From Tetracentron sinense (Eukaryota > Streptophyta > Magnoliopsida > Trochodendrales > Trochodendraceae): a stretch of 64,000 nt of DNA. The stretch spans positions 28,176,505-28,240,504 of the forward strand of contig CM026571.1 of the NCBI GenBank assembly GCA_015143295.1, in the 5' to 3' direction. Positions 1 through 14,250 of the stretch are shown piece after piece. The position numbers and the translations under genes were made by a program. Each line of letters begins with the position of its first letter. The first letter of the stretch is position 1. The notes under the pieces were generated by a model. It worked only from the letters and a program-made list of their open reading frames with translations. It was not told where the DNA came from and did no database searches.

Positions 1-510
1 AATGGCTAGGAAAGTTGATTTACACATGTATAAGGCTATCTATGTCTATATTTGTCAAGAAAATCATATTTATGAATAATGGTTTATGAAATTAGAGCCT
101 AGTAGAGTGTATCTACCTTATGAGATAAAATCCCTTTGATCCAATACTTGAAGAAGCTTGAGGAAGGTTGTAGAAGTGATACCCAAACTTGTGGATGAAG
201 ACCCAAGCTCCAATGGCGCGTGAGGACGAGATCCAAGCTTGAGGAAGCTTGAAAGTAGGGATTCAAGCGCCACCTTTTATCTCACAAGAAAAGCCCCTTT
301 TTGATTGTTTCCTCGTGGCTTAGTTCGTGAGAAAAGCCATAGCTTGCATGATCCTTTATCCTCTTTTTGGTCTTGAGAAGCTTGAAGGTTGAATTTGGGG
401 GTTTCCTTAATCTTGAGAGAAACCCCTCTTTTGGAAACCTAAGTTTCTTTCATTTTCTCTCAAAAAGTCCCTCTCTAGGTGTTAGAAACCTTGGTCCCCC
501 GAAAATGGGG

Positions 511-520
511 TACATATAGG
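511..520 (-). promoter_or_regulatory. TATA-like box of the leftmost LTR
   Basis: The minus strand reads CCTATATGTA. It lies 46 bp on the promoter-downstream side of the CTCGAG palindrome cluster, the same arrangement as in other LTRs of the window. It is a weaker match than the others. Confidence 0.4.
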
Positions 521-565
521 TGTTTAGGTTGAGAAAAACCCAAAAAAAAAATATTTCTGGGCGAT

Positions 566-670
566 CTCGCTCGAGCGGGCTTCCATCTCGCTCGAGCGGG
601 TTGCTCTCGGGACTCAGAAATTCGGTTTTGGTCTATCTCGCTCGAGCGGGTTTGGATCTCGCTCGAGCGA
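566..670. repeat. Four CTCGCTCGAGCG palindromes
   Basis: Near-identical copies start at about 566, 587, 637 and 658. Each contains the palindrome CGCTCGAGCG. They lie upstream of the LTR's minus-strand TATA-like box. Confidence 0.9.
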
Positions 671-1464
671 GTTTGTCTGCAAAAGTATCTTTCGATATTT
701 TGGTCATAAAGTTTGACTCAGTGGTCCGATTTTGACGATTCAACTTGCGTTGGAATCCTCTTTCGAAGGGAAACAACTTTTATGTTTTATACAACTTCTA
801 ATTTTGAGTTTTAATCTTACAAAAATGGCTCTAAAGTCGACTGATCTGCAAATTGGTTTCGACAGTCCAGATTTTCAACAGTCCCAACTTTGGAAATTGG
901 ACTTCTGACTCAACCCCGGCTCAAAATCAGGGAAAGTGATCAACATGAACCTTGAAGAGGGTTCCAATACCTTTCTAAAAATTCAAGAATCACTCGATTC
1001 TGATCATCAGTTATCACACTAGTGCTTCTTGAAGTTGAGGGAAATGCCAAAACAGGCCTCTTCAACACCTAGAACACTTTGAGTGCTTTCACACTCTTTT
1101 CCCTCGGTTCCAAAACCCTACTCACACCTCATAACTCGTTTTCCATAGGTTTTTAACCCACCTCAGTGATCGTTAAATTCACATCGACATGCATGAAATG
1201 CCCTGGCCTCTTTATGCCTTGCGCACTAGCACTATTCACTACACTATTCACTTATAACTCATTAAACACTTAGGGCATTTTATACCCCTTTCTTTTACCA
1301 ACTTAGAGTATATTTATACTCTCTTTGAGACTCAAAACATGTACCTAAACCCTCACTTGACTCACCATAATAACCAAAACACCAAGGAAGGCCTTAGGAC
1401 TTTACACACATCATGTAAGGGCACTATTCACATGAACAGTGAACTCAAATTACGAGGCTCTACA

Positions 1465-3555
1465 CTATCTCCATAATTTAAATTTAAAACAAATGGTGGG
1501 CTTTTGGCCCATGGGTTTTCCACCTTAGACCCATACATATACATATCTATATATAAATATATATATATATATTTTTTAATTTTTAATTTTTTTTTTTGTT
1601 CAGGATATTACAAACTACCCACCTTAAAATAATTTCGTTCATGAAATCAAGACATACCCATCTGTATCAAATTCATAAACCTCGTATCGTCTGGTTTCTA
1701 ATTGTCTCAGGGAAATACATTTTATATAAGATTTCTTAAATTGATCTCATTTATCTATGAATTATGTATACTAGTGTCATCAATGTAATGTTTACATGTA
1801 AAAAAAATAATAATAAGTACCACATAACACATCATTTGAGTAATTACAAATTACTCAAAAATTCATTATTGTATACCACTTTTGTGCCATTAATACCTTA
1901 ATTATGTCTTATAGATGGTCCTAAGTACATTATAAAAAATAAAGGTAATCGATTTTTTTGTTTTTTTTTTTTTGGGATCATTCATGACTACTCACACATT
2001 TGTTATTAAACTCCTAAGATTTACTAACTGATGCTCTGATACCATATTGTCACGCCCCGATTTCTAAAAACTCACAACTCAGCCCATTATCTAAGGTCCG
2101 GCCTGAGATCTAGAATTCGGGGGGTGAGGATTATTAATAATTTAATTTATAATTAGTATTTCAAGTATATTAATTTAATTTTTTTTATTGGTTTGTTTTA
2201 CATATAAATAGTTTTGAAATAAATAGTAAACAAAATTATCATGGTATAAAATTTTACAGAGACATACTTCTACAAGTCTATGAACTACGTATAAAATTTC
2301 AGAATTTTCTGATAATTGAAAAATATTCTGTAAATATTTTTCTGAAACTACACTTAAAATTTCAAAAAAACAACAATGTCGCATTACTTTTATTTAAAAT
2401 ATTAAAAAAAAAAAATTGGTCCCTATACCTATCATGTTTTCCTAAGATCTATAAATGAATTCTAGAAAATAAATTTACTTCCGAAGTTCTTACATCATTC
2501 ACTAATTTAAATTAAATAAAAAAAAAACATTAATGATATCCACTAAAACATGATCCTTTAATTTTGTAATTAATTCTAAATCATGAGAGAAGTCTTCATA
2601 TTTCTTCTTTACTTCCAAGCACCCATTACTCTATACCTGAAAATATTGACAAGAAGGTCTAATGAGCTATGAAGCCCAATAGCAAAAATCCACTCTCTTT
2701 CTTATAATTAATTTACAATTAAAAAAAGCATGCAATATAAATACATGGAAAAATATATAAATTAACATTATGATTCATTCAAATATGATGGCTCGATTTT
2801 CGCACCAACTCGGCCTTACTATCATCATCGATTTTAGTACCAGTTCGGTCAAACTGACTATCCCAAGCAAGGGATCTTCCTCGACGGCTTTAGGGCCTTT
2901 CACCGAAGGATCCACGATCGTGGCTTACTCATCATTTTAGGGGCTCTCACCTACGGTATCATATAACTGTCTTTAATGCATCAATCATGCATAAGATGCT
3001 ATTTACAACATAACAATCATTGTATCATATATTTTTCATCTTCACAAATCTCATGTTATAGATTTCTACATTATTTGTACAATAATAAACAAATAAAAAT
3101 TAATGCATGCTAATATAATTCTGAAAATTTCAAATAACATGTCATCATTTAATTAGAATTTTTTTTAACAATATCATCATTATCAAATATTTATTTGATT
3201 TTTTTTTACTACAAATTAATTTTAACAAAAAGAATGGCAAAAACCTACCTGGATTTTTTTCTCGATTAATGATTTCCTCCCAAAAACTTTCGACTCGAAC
3301 TTTTCACTCATTTTCTCGAGCTTAATCTATGCTTCTGCATAATTCTTATTTCTCATTTCTTTATCTTTTTCCTGTGATCTCTCTCTCTTTCTCTCTCTTA
3401 TATTTAATTCCTTTAAAATTTAAAGAGATTTTAAAGATTTCAAAAGAGATCTAATCTAAACTAACCTTATTTAAGCTAATCTCTATCTCCTTAATTTAAA
3501 TTTAGAACAAATGGTGGCCGTTTGGCCCATGAGTTTTCCACTTTAGACCCATACA

Positions 3556-3602
<47 letters not shown>

Positions 3603-5526
3603 TAGGATTTTACAAATTACCCACCTTAAAATAATTTCGTCATCGAAATTAAGACATACCCATCTGTATCAATAAACCTTGTATTGTCTGGTTTCTAATT
3701 GTTTCAGGGAAATACATTTCATATAAGATTTCTTGAATTGATCTCATTTATCTATGAAGTATGTATACTAGTGTCATCAATGTAATGTTTATATGTAAAA
3801 AAAAAAAAAAATAGGTACCACATAACACATCATTTGAGTAATTACAAATTATTCAAAAATTCATTATTGAATACCACTTTTGTGCCACTAATACCTTAAT
3901 TATTTCTTATATTTGGTCCTAAGTACATTATAAAAAATATAGGTAATCAATTTTTTCTTTTGAGATCATTCATGACTACTCACACATTTGTTTTTAAACC
4001 CCTAGGATTTACTAACTGATGCTCTGATACCATTTTGTCACGCCCTGATTTCTAAAAGCTCACAACTCAGCCCATTATGTATGGTCAGGCCTGAGATCTA
4101 GAATTCGGGGGTGAAGATTATTAATAATTTAATTTATAATTAGTATTTGAATTATATTAATTTAGTTTTTTTTATTAGTTCGTTTTCCATATAAATAATT
4201 ATGAAATAAATAGTAAACGAAATTATTATGGCCTAAAATTTTACAGAGACATACTTCTATAAGTCTATGAACTACGTATAAAATTTCAGAATTTTCTAAT
4301 ACTGGGAAAATATTCTGTAAATATTTTTCTGAAACTAAACTTAAAATTTCCAAAAAAACAACAATGTCGCATTACTTTTATTTAAAATATTTAAAACTAA
4401 AATTTGGTCTCTATACCTATCATGTCTTCCTAAGATATATAAATGAATTCCAGAAAATAAATTTACTTCCAAAGTTCTTACATCATTCACTAATTTCAAT
4501 TAAATTAAAAAAACATTAAAAGTATCCACTAAAACATGATCCATTAATTTTGTAATTAATTCTAAATCATGAGAGAAGTCTTCATATTTTTTCTTCACTT
4601 CCAAGCATCCATTACTCTATACCAGAAAATATTGACATAAATGTCTAATGAGCTATGAAGCCCAATAGGAAAAATCTATTCTCTTTCTTATAATTAATTT
4701 ATAATAAAAAAAAACTTGCAATGTAAATACATTGAAAAATATATAAATTAACATTATGATTCATGCAAGTATGTTGGCTCGATTTTCGCACCAGCTCGGC
4801 CTTAGTATCATCACCAATTTTACTACCAGTTCAGTCAAACGGATTATCCAAAGCAAGGGTTCTTCCCCGAGGGCTTTAGAACCTTTCACTCAAGGATCCA
4901 CGATCCTGGATTGCTTATCATTTTAGGGGCTTTCACCCACGGCATCATAAAACTATCCTTAATGCATCAATCATGCATAACCTGCTATTTACAACATAAC
5001 AATCATTGTATCACATATTTTTCATCTACTTACAAATCTCATGTTATAGATTTCTACATTATTTCTGCAATAATAAACAAATAAAAATTAATGCATGCTA
5101 ATATAATTCTGAAAATCTAAAATAGCATGTTATCATCTAATTAGAATTTTTTGTAACAATCATCATTATCAAACATTTATTTGATTTTTTTACTACAAAT
5201 TAATTATAACAAAAAGAATAGCAAAAACCTATCAGGAGTTTTTTCTCAATTATTGATTTCCTCCCAAAAACTTTCGACTCAAACATTTCACTCATTTTCT
5301 CGGGCTTGATTTATGCTTCTCCATAATTCTAATTTCTTATTTCTTTCTCTTTTTCCTGTGATCTCTCTCTCTCTTTCTCCATCTTGTATTTACTTCTTTT
5401 AAAATTTAAAGAGATTTTAAAAGAGTTTTAATCTAAACTAACCTTATCTAAACTAATCTCTATCTACTTAATTTAAATTTAAAACAAATGGTGTGCTTTT
5501 GGCCCATGTGTTTTTCACCGTAGACC

Positions 5527-5573
<47 letters not shown>

Positions 5574-7518
5574 AATTTTGGAAATTACAAACTACCCACC
5601 TTAAAATAATTTCGTTCATGAAATTAAGACATACCCATCTGTACCAAATCCATAAACCTCGTATCGTCTCGTTTCTAATTGTATCAGGGAAGTAAATTTC
5701 ATATAAGATTTCTTAAATTGATCTTATTTATCTATGAATTATGTGTACTAGTGTCATCAATGTAATAATTATATGTAAAAAATAAAATAATAAGTATCAC
5801 ATAACACATCATTTGAGTAATTACAAATTATTCAAAAATTCATTATTGGATACCACTTCTGAGCCATTAATGCCTTAATTATGTCTTATAAATGGTCCTA
5901 AGTACATTATAGAAAAAATCGGTAATCAAATTTTTTTTTTTGGATCATTCATGACTACTCACACATTTTTTTTAAACCCCTACGATTTATTAACTGATGC
6001 TCTGATACCATTTTGTCGCACCCCGATTTCTAAAAACTCACAACTCAGCCCATTATCTATGGTCCGGCCTGAGATCTAGAATTTGGGGATGAAGATTATT
6101 AATAATTTAATTTATAATTAGTATTTTAATTATATTAATTTTGTTATTTTTTTGGTTCATTTTTTATATAAATAATTACGATATAAATAGTAAACGAAAT
6201 TATTTTGGCCTGAAATTTTACAGAGACATACTTCCATAAGTCTATGAACTACGTATAAATTTTCAGAGTTTTTTGATAATGGAAAAATATTATGTATTTT
6301 TCTGAAATTAAACTTAAAATTTCTAGAAAACAACAATGTCGCATTACTTTTATTTAAAATATTTAAAACTAAAATTTGGTCTTTATACCGATCATTTCTT
6401 CCTAAGATATAGAAATTAATTCCAGAAAATAAATTTACTTCCAAAGTTCTTACATCATTCACTAATTTCAAGTAAATTAAAAAAAAACATTAAAAATATC
6501 CACTAAAACATGATCTATTAATTTTGTAATTAATTCTAAATCATGAGAGAAATCTTCATATTAATTATTTACTTCTGAGGATCCATGACTCTATACCTGA
6601 AAATATTGACATGAAGGTCTAATGAGCTATGAAGCCCAATAGAAAAATTCCACTCTCTTTCTTATAAATAATTTACAATAAGAAAAAACATGCAATATAA
6701 ATACATTGAAAAATATATAAATTAACATTATAATTCCTGCAAGTATGATGGCTCGATTTTCGCACCAGCTCGGCCTTACTATCATCACCAATTTTAGTAC
6801 CAGTTCGGTCAAACTGAATATCCCAAGCAAGGGATCTTCCTCGACTACTTTAGAGCCTTTCACCTAAGGATCCACGATCGTGGCTTAATCACCATTTTAA
6901 GGGCTCTCACCTACGGCGTCATATAACCGTCCTTAATGCATCAATCATGCATAAGATGCTATTTATAACATAACAAGCATTGTATCACATATTTTTCATA
7001 TATTCACAAATCTCATCTCTTAGAATTCTACATTATTTGTGCAATAATAAGCAAATAAAAATGTAAGCATGCTAATATAATTATGAAAATCTCAAATAAC
7101 ATGTCATCATCTAATTAAAATTTTTGTAATAATACCAACATTATCAAAAATTTATTTGATTTTTTTTTTACTAGAAATTAATTTTAACAAAAAGAATGGC
7201 AAAAACCTACCTGGATTTGTTTCTCGATTATTGATTTCCTCTCAAAAACTTTCGATTCGAACTTTTCATTCGTTTTCTCGGGCATATTTATGTTTTTCCA
7301 TAATTCTTATTTCTCATTTCTTTCTCATTTTCATTTGATCTCTCTCTCTCTTTCTCTCTCTTGTATTTAGTTCTTTTAAAATTTAAAATGATTTTAAATA
7401 TTTTAAAAGAGATCTAATCTAAACTAACCTTATCTAAACTAATCTCTATCTCCTTAATTTAAATTTAAAACAAATGGTGGGCTTTTCGCCCATGGGGTTT
7501 CCACCTTAGACCCATACA

Positions 7519-7549
<31 letters not shown>

Positions 7550-10500
7550 TTTTCAGGACATTACAAACTATCACCTTAAAATAATTTCGTCCTCGAAATT
7601 AAGACATACCCATTTGTATCAAATCCATAAACCTCGTATCGTCTAGTTTCTAACTGTCTCAGGGAAATACATTTCATATAAGATCGTTTAAATTGATCTC
7701 ATTTATCTAGGAATTATGAATACTAGTGTCATCAATGTAATGTTTATATGTAAAATAAAATAAAATAATAAGTACCACATAACACATCGTTTGAGTAATC
7801 ACAAATTATTCAAAAATTCATTACTGGATACCACTTTTGTGCCAACAATGCCTTAATTATGTCTTATAGATGGTCCTAAGTACGTTCTAAAAAATATAGG
7901 TAATCAAATTTTTTTTTGTTTTTTTGGGATCATTCATGACTACTCACACATTTGTTTTTAAACCCCTAGGATTTACTAACTGATGCTCTAATACCATTTT
8001 GTCATGCCCCAATTTCTAAAAAGTCACAACTCAGCCCATTATCTATGGTCCGGCCTGAGATCTAGAATTGGGCTTGAAGATTATTAATAATTTAATTTAT
8101 CAGTAGTATTTCAAGTATATTAATTTAGTTTTTCTTTGTTTGTTTTTCGTATAAATAATCATGCAATAAATAGTAAACGAAATTATTTTGGCCTGAAATT
8201 TTATAGAGATATACTTCTATAAGTCTATGAACTACGTATAAAATTTCAGAATTTTCTGATAATGAAAAAATATTCTGTATATATTTTTCCGAAACTAAGC
8301 TTAAAAGTTCATGAAAACAACGTCGCATTACTTTTATTTAAAATATTTAAAACTAAATTTGGTCTCTATACCTATCATGTCTTCCTAAGATATATAAATG
8401 AATTCCAGGAAATAAATTTACTTCCAAAGTTCTTACATCATTCACTAATTTTAATTAAATAAAAAAAACATTAAAAATATCCACTAAAACATGATCCATT
8501 AAATTTGTAATTAATTCTAAATCATGAGAGAAGTCTTCATATTTTTTCTTCACTTCCGAGCATCCATTACTCTATACCTAAAAATATTGACATGAAGGTC
8601 TAATGAGGTATGAAACCCAATAGAAAAAATCTACTCTCTTTTTTATAATTAATTTACAATAAAAAAAAAGCATGTAATATAAATACATTGAAAAATATAT
8701 AAATTAACATTATGATTCATGCAAGTATGATGGCTCAATTTTCGCACCAACTCGGCCATCCCCAATTTTAGTAACAGTTCGGTCAAATTGACTATCCCAA
8801 GCAAGTGATCTTCCTCGAGGGCTTTAGGGTCGTTCACCCAAAGGATCCACAATCCTAGCTTATTCATCATTTTAGGGGCTCTCACTTACGACATCATATA
8901 ACTGTCCTTAATGCATCAATCATGCATAACATGCTATTTACAACATAACAATCATTGTATCACATATTTTTCATCAATTCCCAAATCTCATGTTATAAAT
9001 TTCGACATTATTTGTGCAATAATAAACAAATAAAAATTTATGCATGCCAATATAATTCTGAAATTCTCAAATAACATGTCATCATTTAATTAGAATTTTT
9101 TGTTATAATATCATCATTATCAAACATTTTTTTGATTTTTTTTACTACAAATTAATTTTAACAAAAATAATGGCAAAAACCTACCTGGATTTTTTTCTCG
9201 ATTATTGATTTCCTCCCAAAAACTTTAGATTCGAACTTTTCATTCGTTTCCTCGGACTTGATCTATGCTTATTCATAATTCTTATTTCTCATTTCTTTCT
9301 CTTTTTCCTACGATCTCTCTCTTTTTCTCTCTCTTTTATTTAGTTCTTTTAAAATTTAAAGAGATTTTAAAGATTTTAAAAGAGAACTAATCTAAACTAA
9401 CCTTATCTAAACTAATATCTATCTCCTTAATTTAAAATTTTAAAAACAAATGGTTGGCTTTCGGCCCTAGGGTTTTCCACCTTAGACCCATATATATATA
9501 TATATTGTTCAGGATATTACAAACTACCCACCTTAAAATAATTTCGTTAATGAAATTAAAACATACCCATCTGTATCAAATGCATAAACCTCGTATCGTC
9601 TGGTTTCTAATTGTCACAGGGAAATACATTTCGTATAAGATTTCTTAAATTGATCTCATTTATCTATGAATTATGTATACTAGTGTCATCAATGTAATGT
9701 TTATATGTAAAAAAATAATAATAAGTACCACATACCACATCATTTGAGTAATTACAAATTATTCAAAAATTCATTATTGGGTACGACTTTTGAGCCATTA
9801 ATGCCTTAATTATGTCTTATATATGGTCCTAAGTACATTATAAAAAAATAGGTAATAAATTTTTTTTTTTTTTTTTGGGATCATTCATGACTACTCACAC
9901 ATTATTTTTAAACACCTAGGATTTACTAATTGATGCTTTGATACCATTTTGTCACGCCCCGATTTCTAATAACTCACAACTCAGCCCATTATCTATGGTC
10001 CAGCCTGAGATCTAGAATTTGGGGGTGAAGGTTATTAATAATTTAATTTATAATTAGTATTTCAAGTTTATTAATTCAGTTTTTTTTTGTTCGTTTTTCA
10101 TATAAATAATTATGAAATAAATAGTAAATGAAGTTATTTTGCCCTGAAATTTTATAGAGACATACGTCTATAAGTCTATGAACTACGTATGAAAAAATAT
10201 TATGTATTTTTCTGAAACTAAACTTAAAATTTCTAGAAAACAACAATGTCGCATTACTTTTATTTAAAATTTTTAAAACTAAAATTTGGTCTCTATACCT
10301 ATCATGTCTTCCTAAGATATATAACTTAATTCCATAAAATAAATTTACTTCCAAAGTTCTTACATCATTCACTAATTTCAATTAAAGTAAAAGAAAAACT
10401 TTAAAAATATCCACTAAAACATGATCCATTAATTTTGTAATTAGTTCTAAATCATGAGAAAAGTCTTCATATTTCTTCTTCAGTTCCGAGCATCCATTAC

Positions 10501-11411
10501 TCTATACCTGAAAATATTGACATGAAGGTCTAATGAGTTATAAAGCCCAATAGAAAAAATCCACTCTCTTATAATTAATTTACAATAAAAAAAACATGAA
10601 ATATAAATACATTGAAAAATATATAAATTAACATTATGATTCAAGCAAGTATGATGACTCGATTTTCGCACCAGCTCGGCCTCACTATCATCACTGATTT
10701 TAGTACCAGTTCGGTCAAACTGACTATCCCAAGCAAGGGATCTTCCTCGATGGCTTTAGGGCCTTTCACCTTAGGATCCATGATCGTGGCTTACTCATCA
10801 TTTTAGGGGCTCTCACCAACGGCATCATATAACCGTTCTTAATGAATCAATCATGCATAACATGCTATTTACAACATAAAAATCATTGTATCACATATTT
10901 TTCATATATTCTCAAATTTCATGTTATAGATTTCTACATTATTTGTGCAATAATAAACAAATAAAAATTAATGCATGCTAATATAATTATGAAAATCTCA
11001 AATAACATGTCATTATCTAATTAGTTTTTTTTGTAACAATATCATCATTATCAAACATTTGATTGATATTTTTTTACTACAAATTAATTTTAACAAAAAT
11101 AAAGTCAAAAACCTACCTGGATTTTTTTCTCAATTACTGATTTCCTCCCAAAAACTTTCAATTCGAACTTTGCATTCGTTTTCTCAGACTTGATCTATGC
11201 TTCTCCATAATTCTTATTTCTCATTTCTTTCTCTTTTTCCTGCGATCTCTCTCTCTCTTTCTTTCTCTTGTATTTAGTTCCTTTAAAGAGATTTGAAATA
11301 TTTTAAAAGATATCTAATCTAAACTAACCTTATCTAAACAAATCTCTATCTCCTTAATTTAAATTTAATACAAATGGTGGGCTTTTGGCCAATGGGTTTT
11401 CCTCCTTAGAC

Positions 11412-11461
<50 letters not shown>

Positions 11462-12117
11462 TTTTTGTTCAAGATATTACAAACTATCCACCTTAAAATA
11501 ATTTCGTCCTTGAAATTAAGACATACCCATCTGTATCAAATCCATAAACCTCGTATCGTCTGGTTTCTAATTGTCTCAGGAAAATACATTTCTTATAAGA
11601 TTTCTTAAATTGATCTCATTTATCTATGAATTATGGATACTAGTGTCATCAATGTAATGTTTATATGTAAAAAAAAAAAAATAAGTACCACATAACACAT
11701 TATTTGAGTAATTACAAATTATTCAAAAATTCATTATTAGATACCACTTTTGTGCCATTAATGCTTTAATAATGTCATATAGATGGTCCTAAGTACATTA
11801 TAAAAAATATAGGTAATCAAATTTTTTTTTTGTTTTTTTTGGATCATTCATGATTACTCACACATTTTTTTTAAACTCCTAGGTTTACTATGCTCTGATA
11901 CCATTTTGTCACACCCCGATTTCTAAAAGCTCACAACTCAGCCCATTATGTATGGTCTGTCCTGAGATCAAGAATTTGGGCTTGAAGATTATTAATAATT
12001 TAATTTATAATTAGTATTTCAAGTATATTAATTTAGTTTTTTTTTTTTGTTTTTCATATAAATAATTATGAAATAAATAGTAAACTAAATTATTTTGGCC
12101 TGAAATTTTACAGAGAC
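1465..12117 (-). mobile_element. Tandem array of a short non-coding LTR retroelement
   Basis: LTRs: end of copy 0 (to 1612), 2048-3614, 4036-5589, 6014-7565, 8000-9521, 9950-11481 and a truncated 11907-12117. They are separated by internal segments of about 420-435 bp (1613-2047, 3615-4035, 5590-6013, 7566-7999, 9522-9949, 11482-11906). Each LTR starts TGTCACGCCCC (plus strand) and ends near GGATATTACA. Each internal segment carries the complement of a TGGTATCAGAGC-like primer-binding site (initiator Met tRNA type) three bases before the next LTR, and CTACCCACCTTA at the other end, a purine-rich tract on the minus strand. No coding capacity is seen. Copies differ by an estimated several per cent. 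This looks like a TRIM/LARD-type element concatenated by LTR-LTR unequal recombination. Minus orientation follows from the primer-site position. Confidence 0.85.
2033..2044 (-). promoter_or_regulatory. Primer-binding site (initiator Met tRNA type), first array unit
   Basis: The plus strand GCTCTGATACCA is the exact complement of TGGTATCAGAGC, the common plant LTR-element primer site. It recurs, sometimes with a changed base, before each later LTR start (about 4021, 6000, 7984, 9935 and 11892). Confidence 0.85.
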
Positions 12118-14250
12118 TGTGACACCCCGAATCCGCGCCTACTGGAGTAGTGTCCTGAGACGCGTGCCCGATCGTTCATATCAGCTTAGCAGAAGACTTT
12201 ACCGCACAAATGCGAAAAAATTTAAACTTTACTCACATGGAGCAACATAAACTCTGGTCATCACAATAGCCATCAACCACAAAACAAATACCTGTATATT
12301 ATTTACCATTGTGTCTGTTTTACAAAACGGAGGCGCCACTAATGCGCCGGGACAAGTCTCTATCTAAAGACAAAAGTACAAGGTGTAGGATCCACACCCA
12401 CTACTCGTCTGCTCCAGTATCTGTTGACATGAAACGTCAGTGAGCTATGAAGCCCAGTAAAAAAAAACCACAATCCATCTATACTATCTTCCACATTATA
12501 GCAAAGCATCAATAAACACATAATATACATATGCCGGTTCATGATACAATTTAGTAATATATCCAAGTTATATTGTGACCCTCAGTCACACAGGGCCATC
12601 GCACCCAACACGAGATTCCCAATCTCGAATATCTTTCCCAATTATGGAGTTCGTTATGCAACATGTATTTCTTTTACCAAGTTATTTGTTTCGATCATCA
12701 ACCATGTTTTACTCTGAGTCCTAAAACTCTGTTAACCGGTCTTTAGCCCATACATGTTCATCATAGAGTGGTCTCCATACCCTATTTGAGCTTGATCATT
12801 CCAAGCTCAACACAATTCCGGCATTACCCGGTCACATCATAACTTGAGTCATCCAGACTCCTGAATACTGTTCCGGTATTTACCTGAACATGACCAACCA
12901 TTGGGTGTCCCAACCCACACAGACCAGAATCCTGAAGATTCTACACAACTAGGGTAATCATCCTCCAAGGACTTACCACATATACTCTGACTGACAGCAC
13001 CTACTGTGTATACACACCGCCATCTCACTGGTTATCAGTCATGAAGGAACCCCGGCCAACTTGTCTACCGTCATCTTTTGGCTATTCACTGGAGGCACCC
13101 CGGGCCTTACTAGACACCGTCTCTCCATGACGTACCACCTAGAAGGAACCCGATAGGCATAGTGCCGCCTCTTCGGACCCAACCATAGAGGAACCCCGAT
13201 CAATACACTATATAATGCTCAGTCACTTTAGACATCTTTTAGGACTCCGACATCTCCCAGTTCAACCAATTGTGACAACGCTTGAGCATGCCGGCTCAAC
13301 TAACTACGAATCCGAAGATTCCAGACTATACACAATCACTACTCTGGATCTAGTCAAAGAGGATCTATGGATAGTAATCCACTCACTCCGGACTATCAGT
13401 CACGGTGGTCTACACACTACGATCCTGACTATTCCAGTATCAAAATAATCATCCCATCATATACACATGCCATGTCAAGTCAACAAATCGCTTAGCGATT
13501 GGTCACCCAATCGATCGTTGAACCTAAATTCCGAGTTATTCAACCCGAAACCGAGGGCTACGCTCCTCTGTTCAATTCCTATGCAGCCATACAAGTACAT
13601 ACAACCCATTTTAACACACCATGACACGCATAATGTTGAATAAAGATCTGAGATCAGGAAGGGGCTCTGTAATTATCAAAACCATACTATTGTTCCTAAA
13701 ACGACAGACTAGGTTTTATTTAGAAATTCATATTGTCAAATCCAACCATCAGATCTCATTGCAATTTTGATATGATTGACAAAGTAGGAAGGTCGCAATA
13801 TGGAAAAATATGAGCATGATCTGAGATAAGGAAGGTTCCCTGTAATGATCAAAACCGTACTGTTAGCCTTAAAAACAGCACACTAGGTTTTCCTTTAGAA
13901 ATTTATATCATCCTATCTAAACATCAGATCGCAGTGAAATTTTGATATGATTTACAGATTAGGAAGATAAATATGTGGTAAAATGTATAGCATGATCTGA
14001 GATCAGGAGAGTTCCCTATAATTAGGAAAACCGTACTATTAGCCTTAAAAACAGCAGACTAGGTTTTCCTTTAGAAATTCATATCATCCAATCCAACCAT
14101 TAGATTGTAGTGAAATTTTGATATGATTTACAGATTCTGATACATTTAATACATTCGGATATATGTTCTGATATGATCTGGAGCGTTTTTACCTGCATAG
14201 ACTCCTTCTAAAGATAATGGATTTCGTCGCCTTTGTAGGAAGGGGGCTAA
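12118..14250 (-). mobile_element. LTR-like block interrupting the array
   Basis: The last array LTR stops after CAGAGAC and a new sequence begins TGTGACACCCCGAATCC, a typical plus-strand view of the 3' edge of a minus-oriented plant Ty3-type LTR. The block holds GGAACCCCG-type short repeats (13040-13200) and a three-copy tandem repeat (13645-14150). I could not find the other boundary or a second GAGAC, so the right end is arbitrary. No gene is seen. Confidence 0.5.
13645..14150. repeat. Three tandem copies of a 172-177 bp unit
   Basis: Copies start at GATCTGAGAT near 13645, 13817 and 13994. Each continues through AAAACCGTACT, GACTAGGTTTT and GAAATTTTGATATGATT-like segments. Copies 2 and 3 are the most alike. 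Confidence 0.85.

Larger units (their letters stand above)
1..1464 (-). mobile_element. LTR (right-hand part), nested in the array's first LTR
   Basis: The block is unrelated to the repeat units that follow and ends in ..CTACA at 1464. At 1465 the sequence switches to the array LTR at a point matching its CTATC-TCC, so CTATC (1465-1469) is the presumed right target-site copy. Its other end lies left of the window. A minus-strand TATA-like box sits at 511-520, with four palindromic CTCGCTCGAGCG motifs behind it at 566-670. Layout resembles the solo LTR at 39291-45720, so a Ty3-type LTR in minus orientation is likely. No coding part is visible. Confidence 0.65.

Noticed and set aside
1613-11906. 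Minus-strand frames of 60-100 codons repeated in each array unit
   Set aside because: They recur only because the unit recurs, shift in length from copy to copy, and show no conserved protein.
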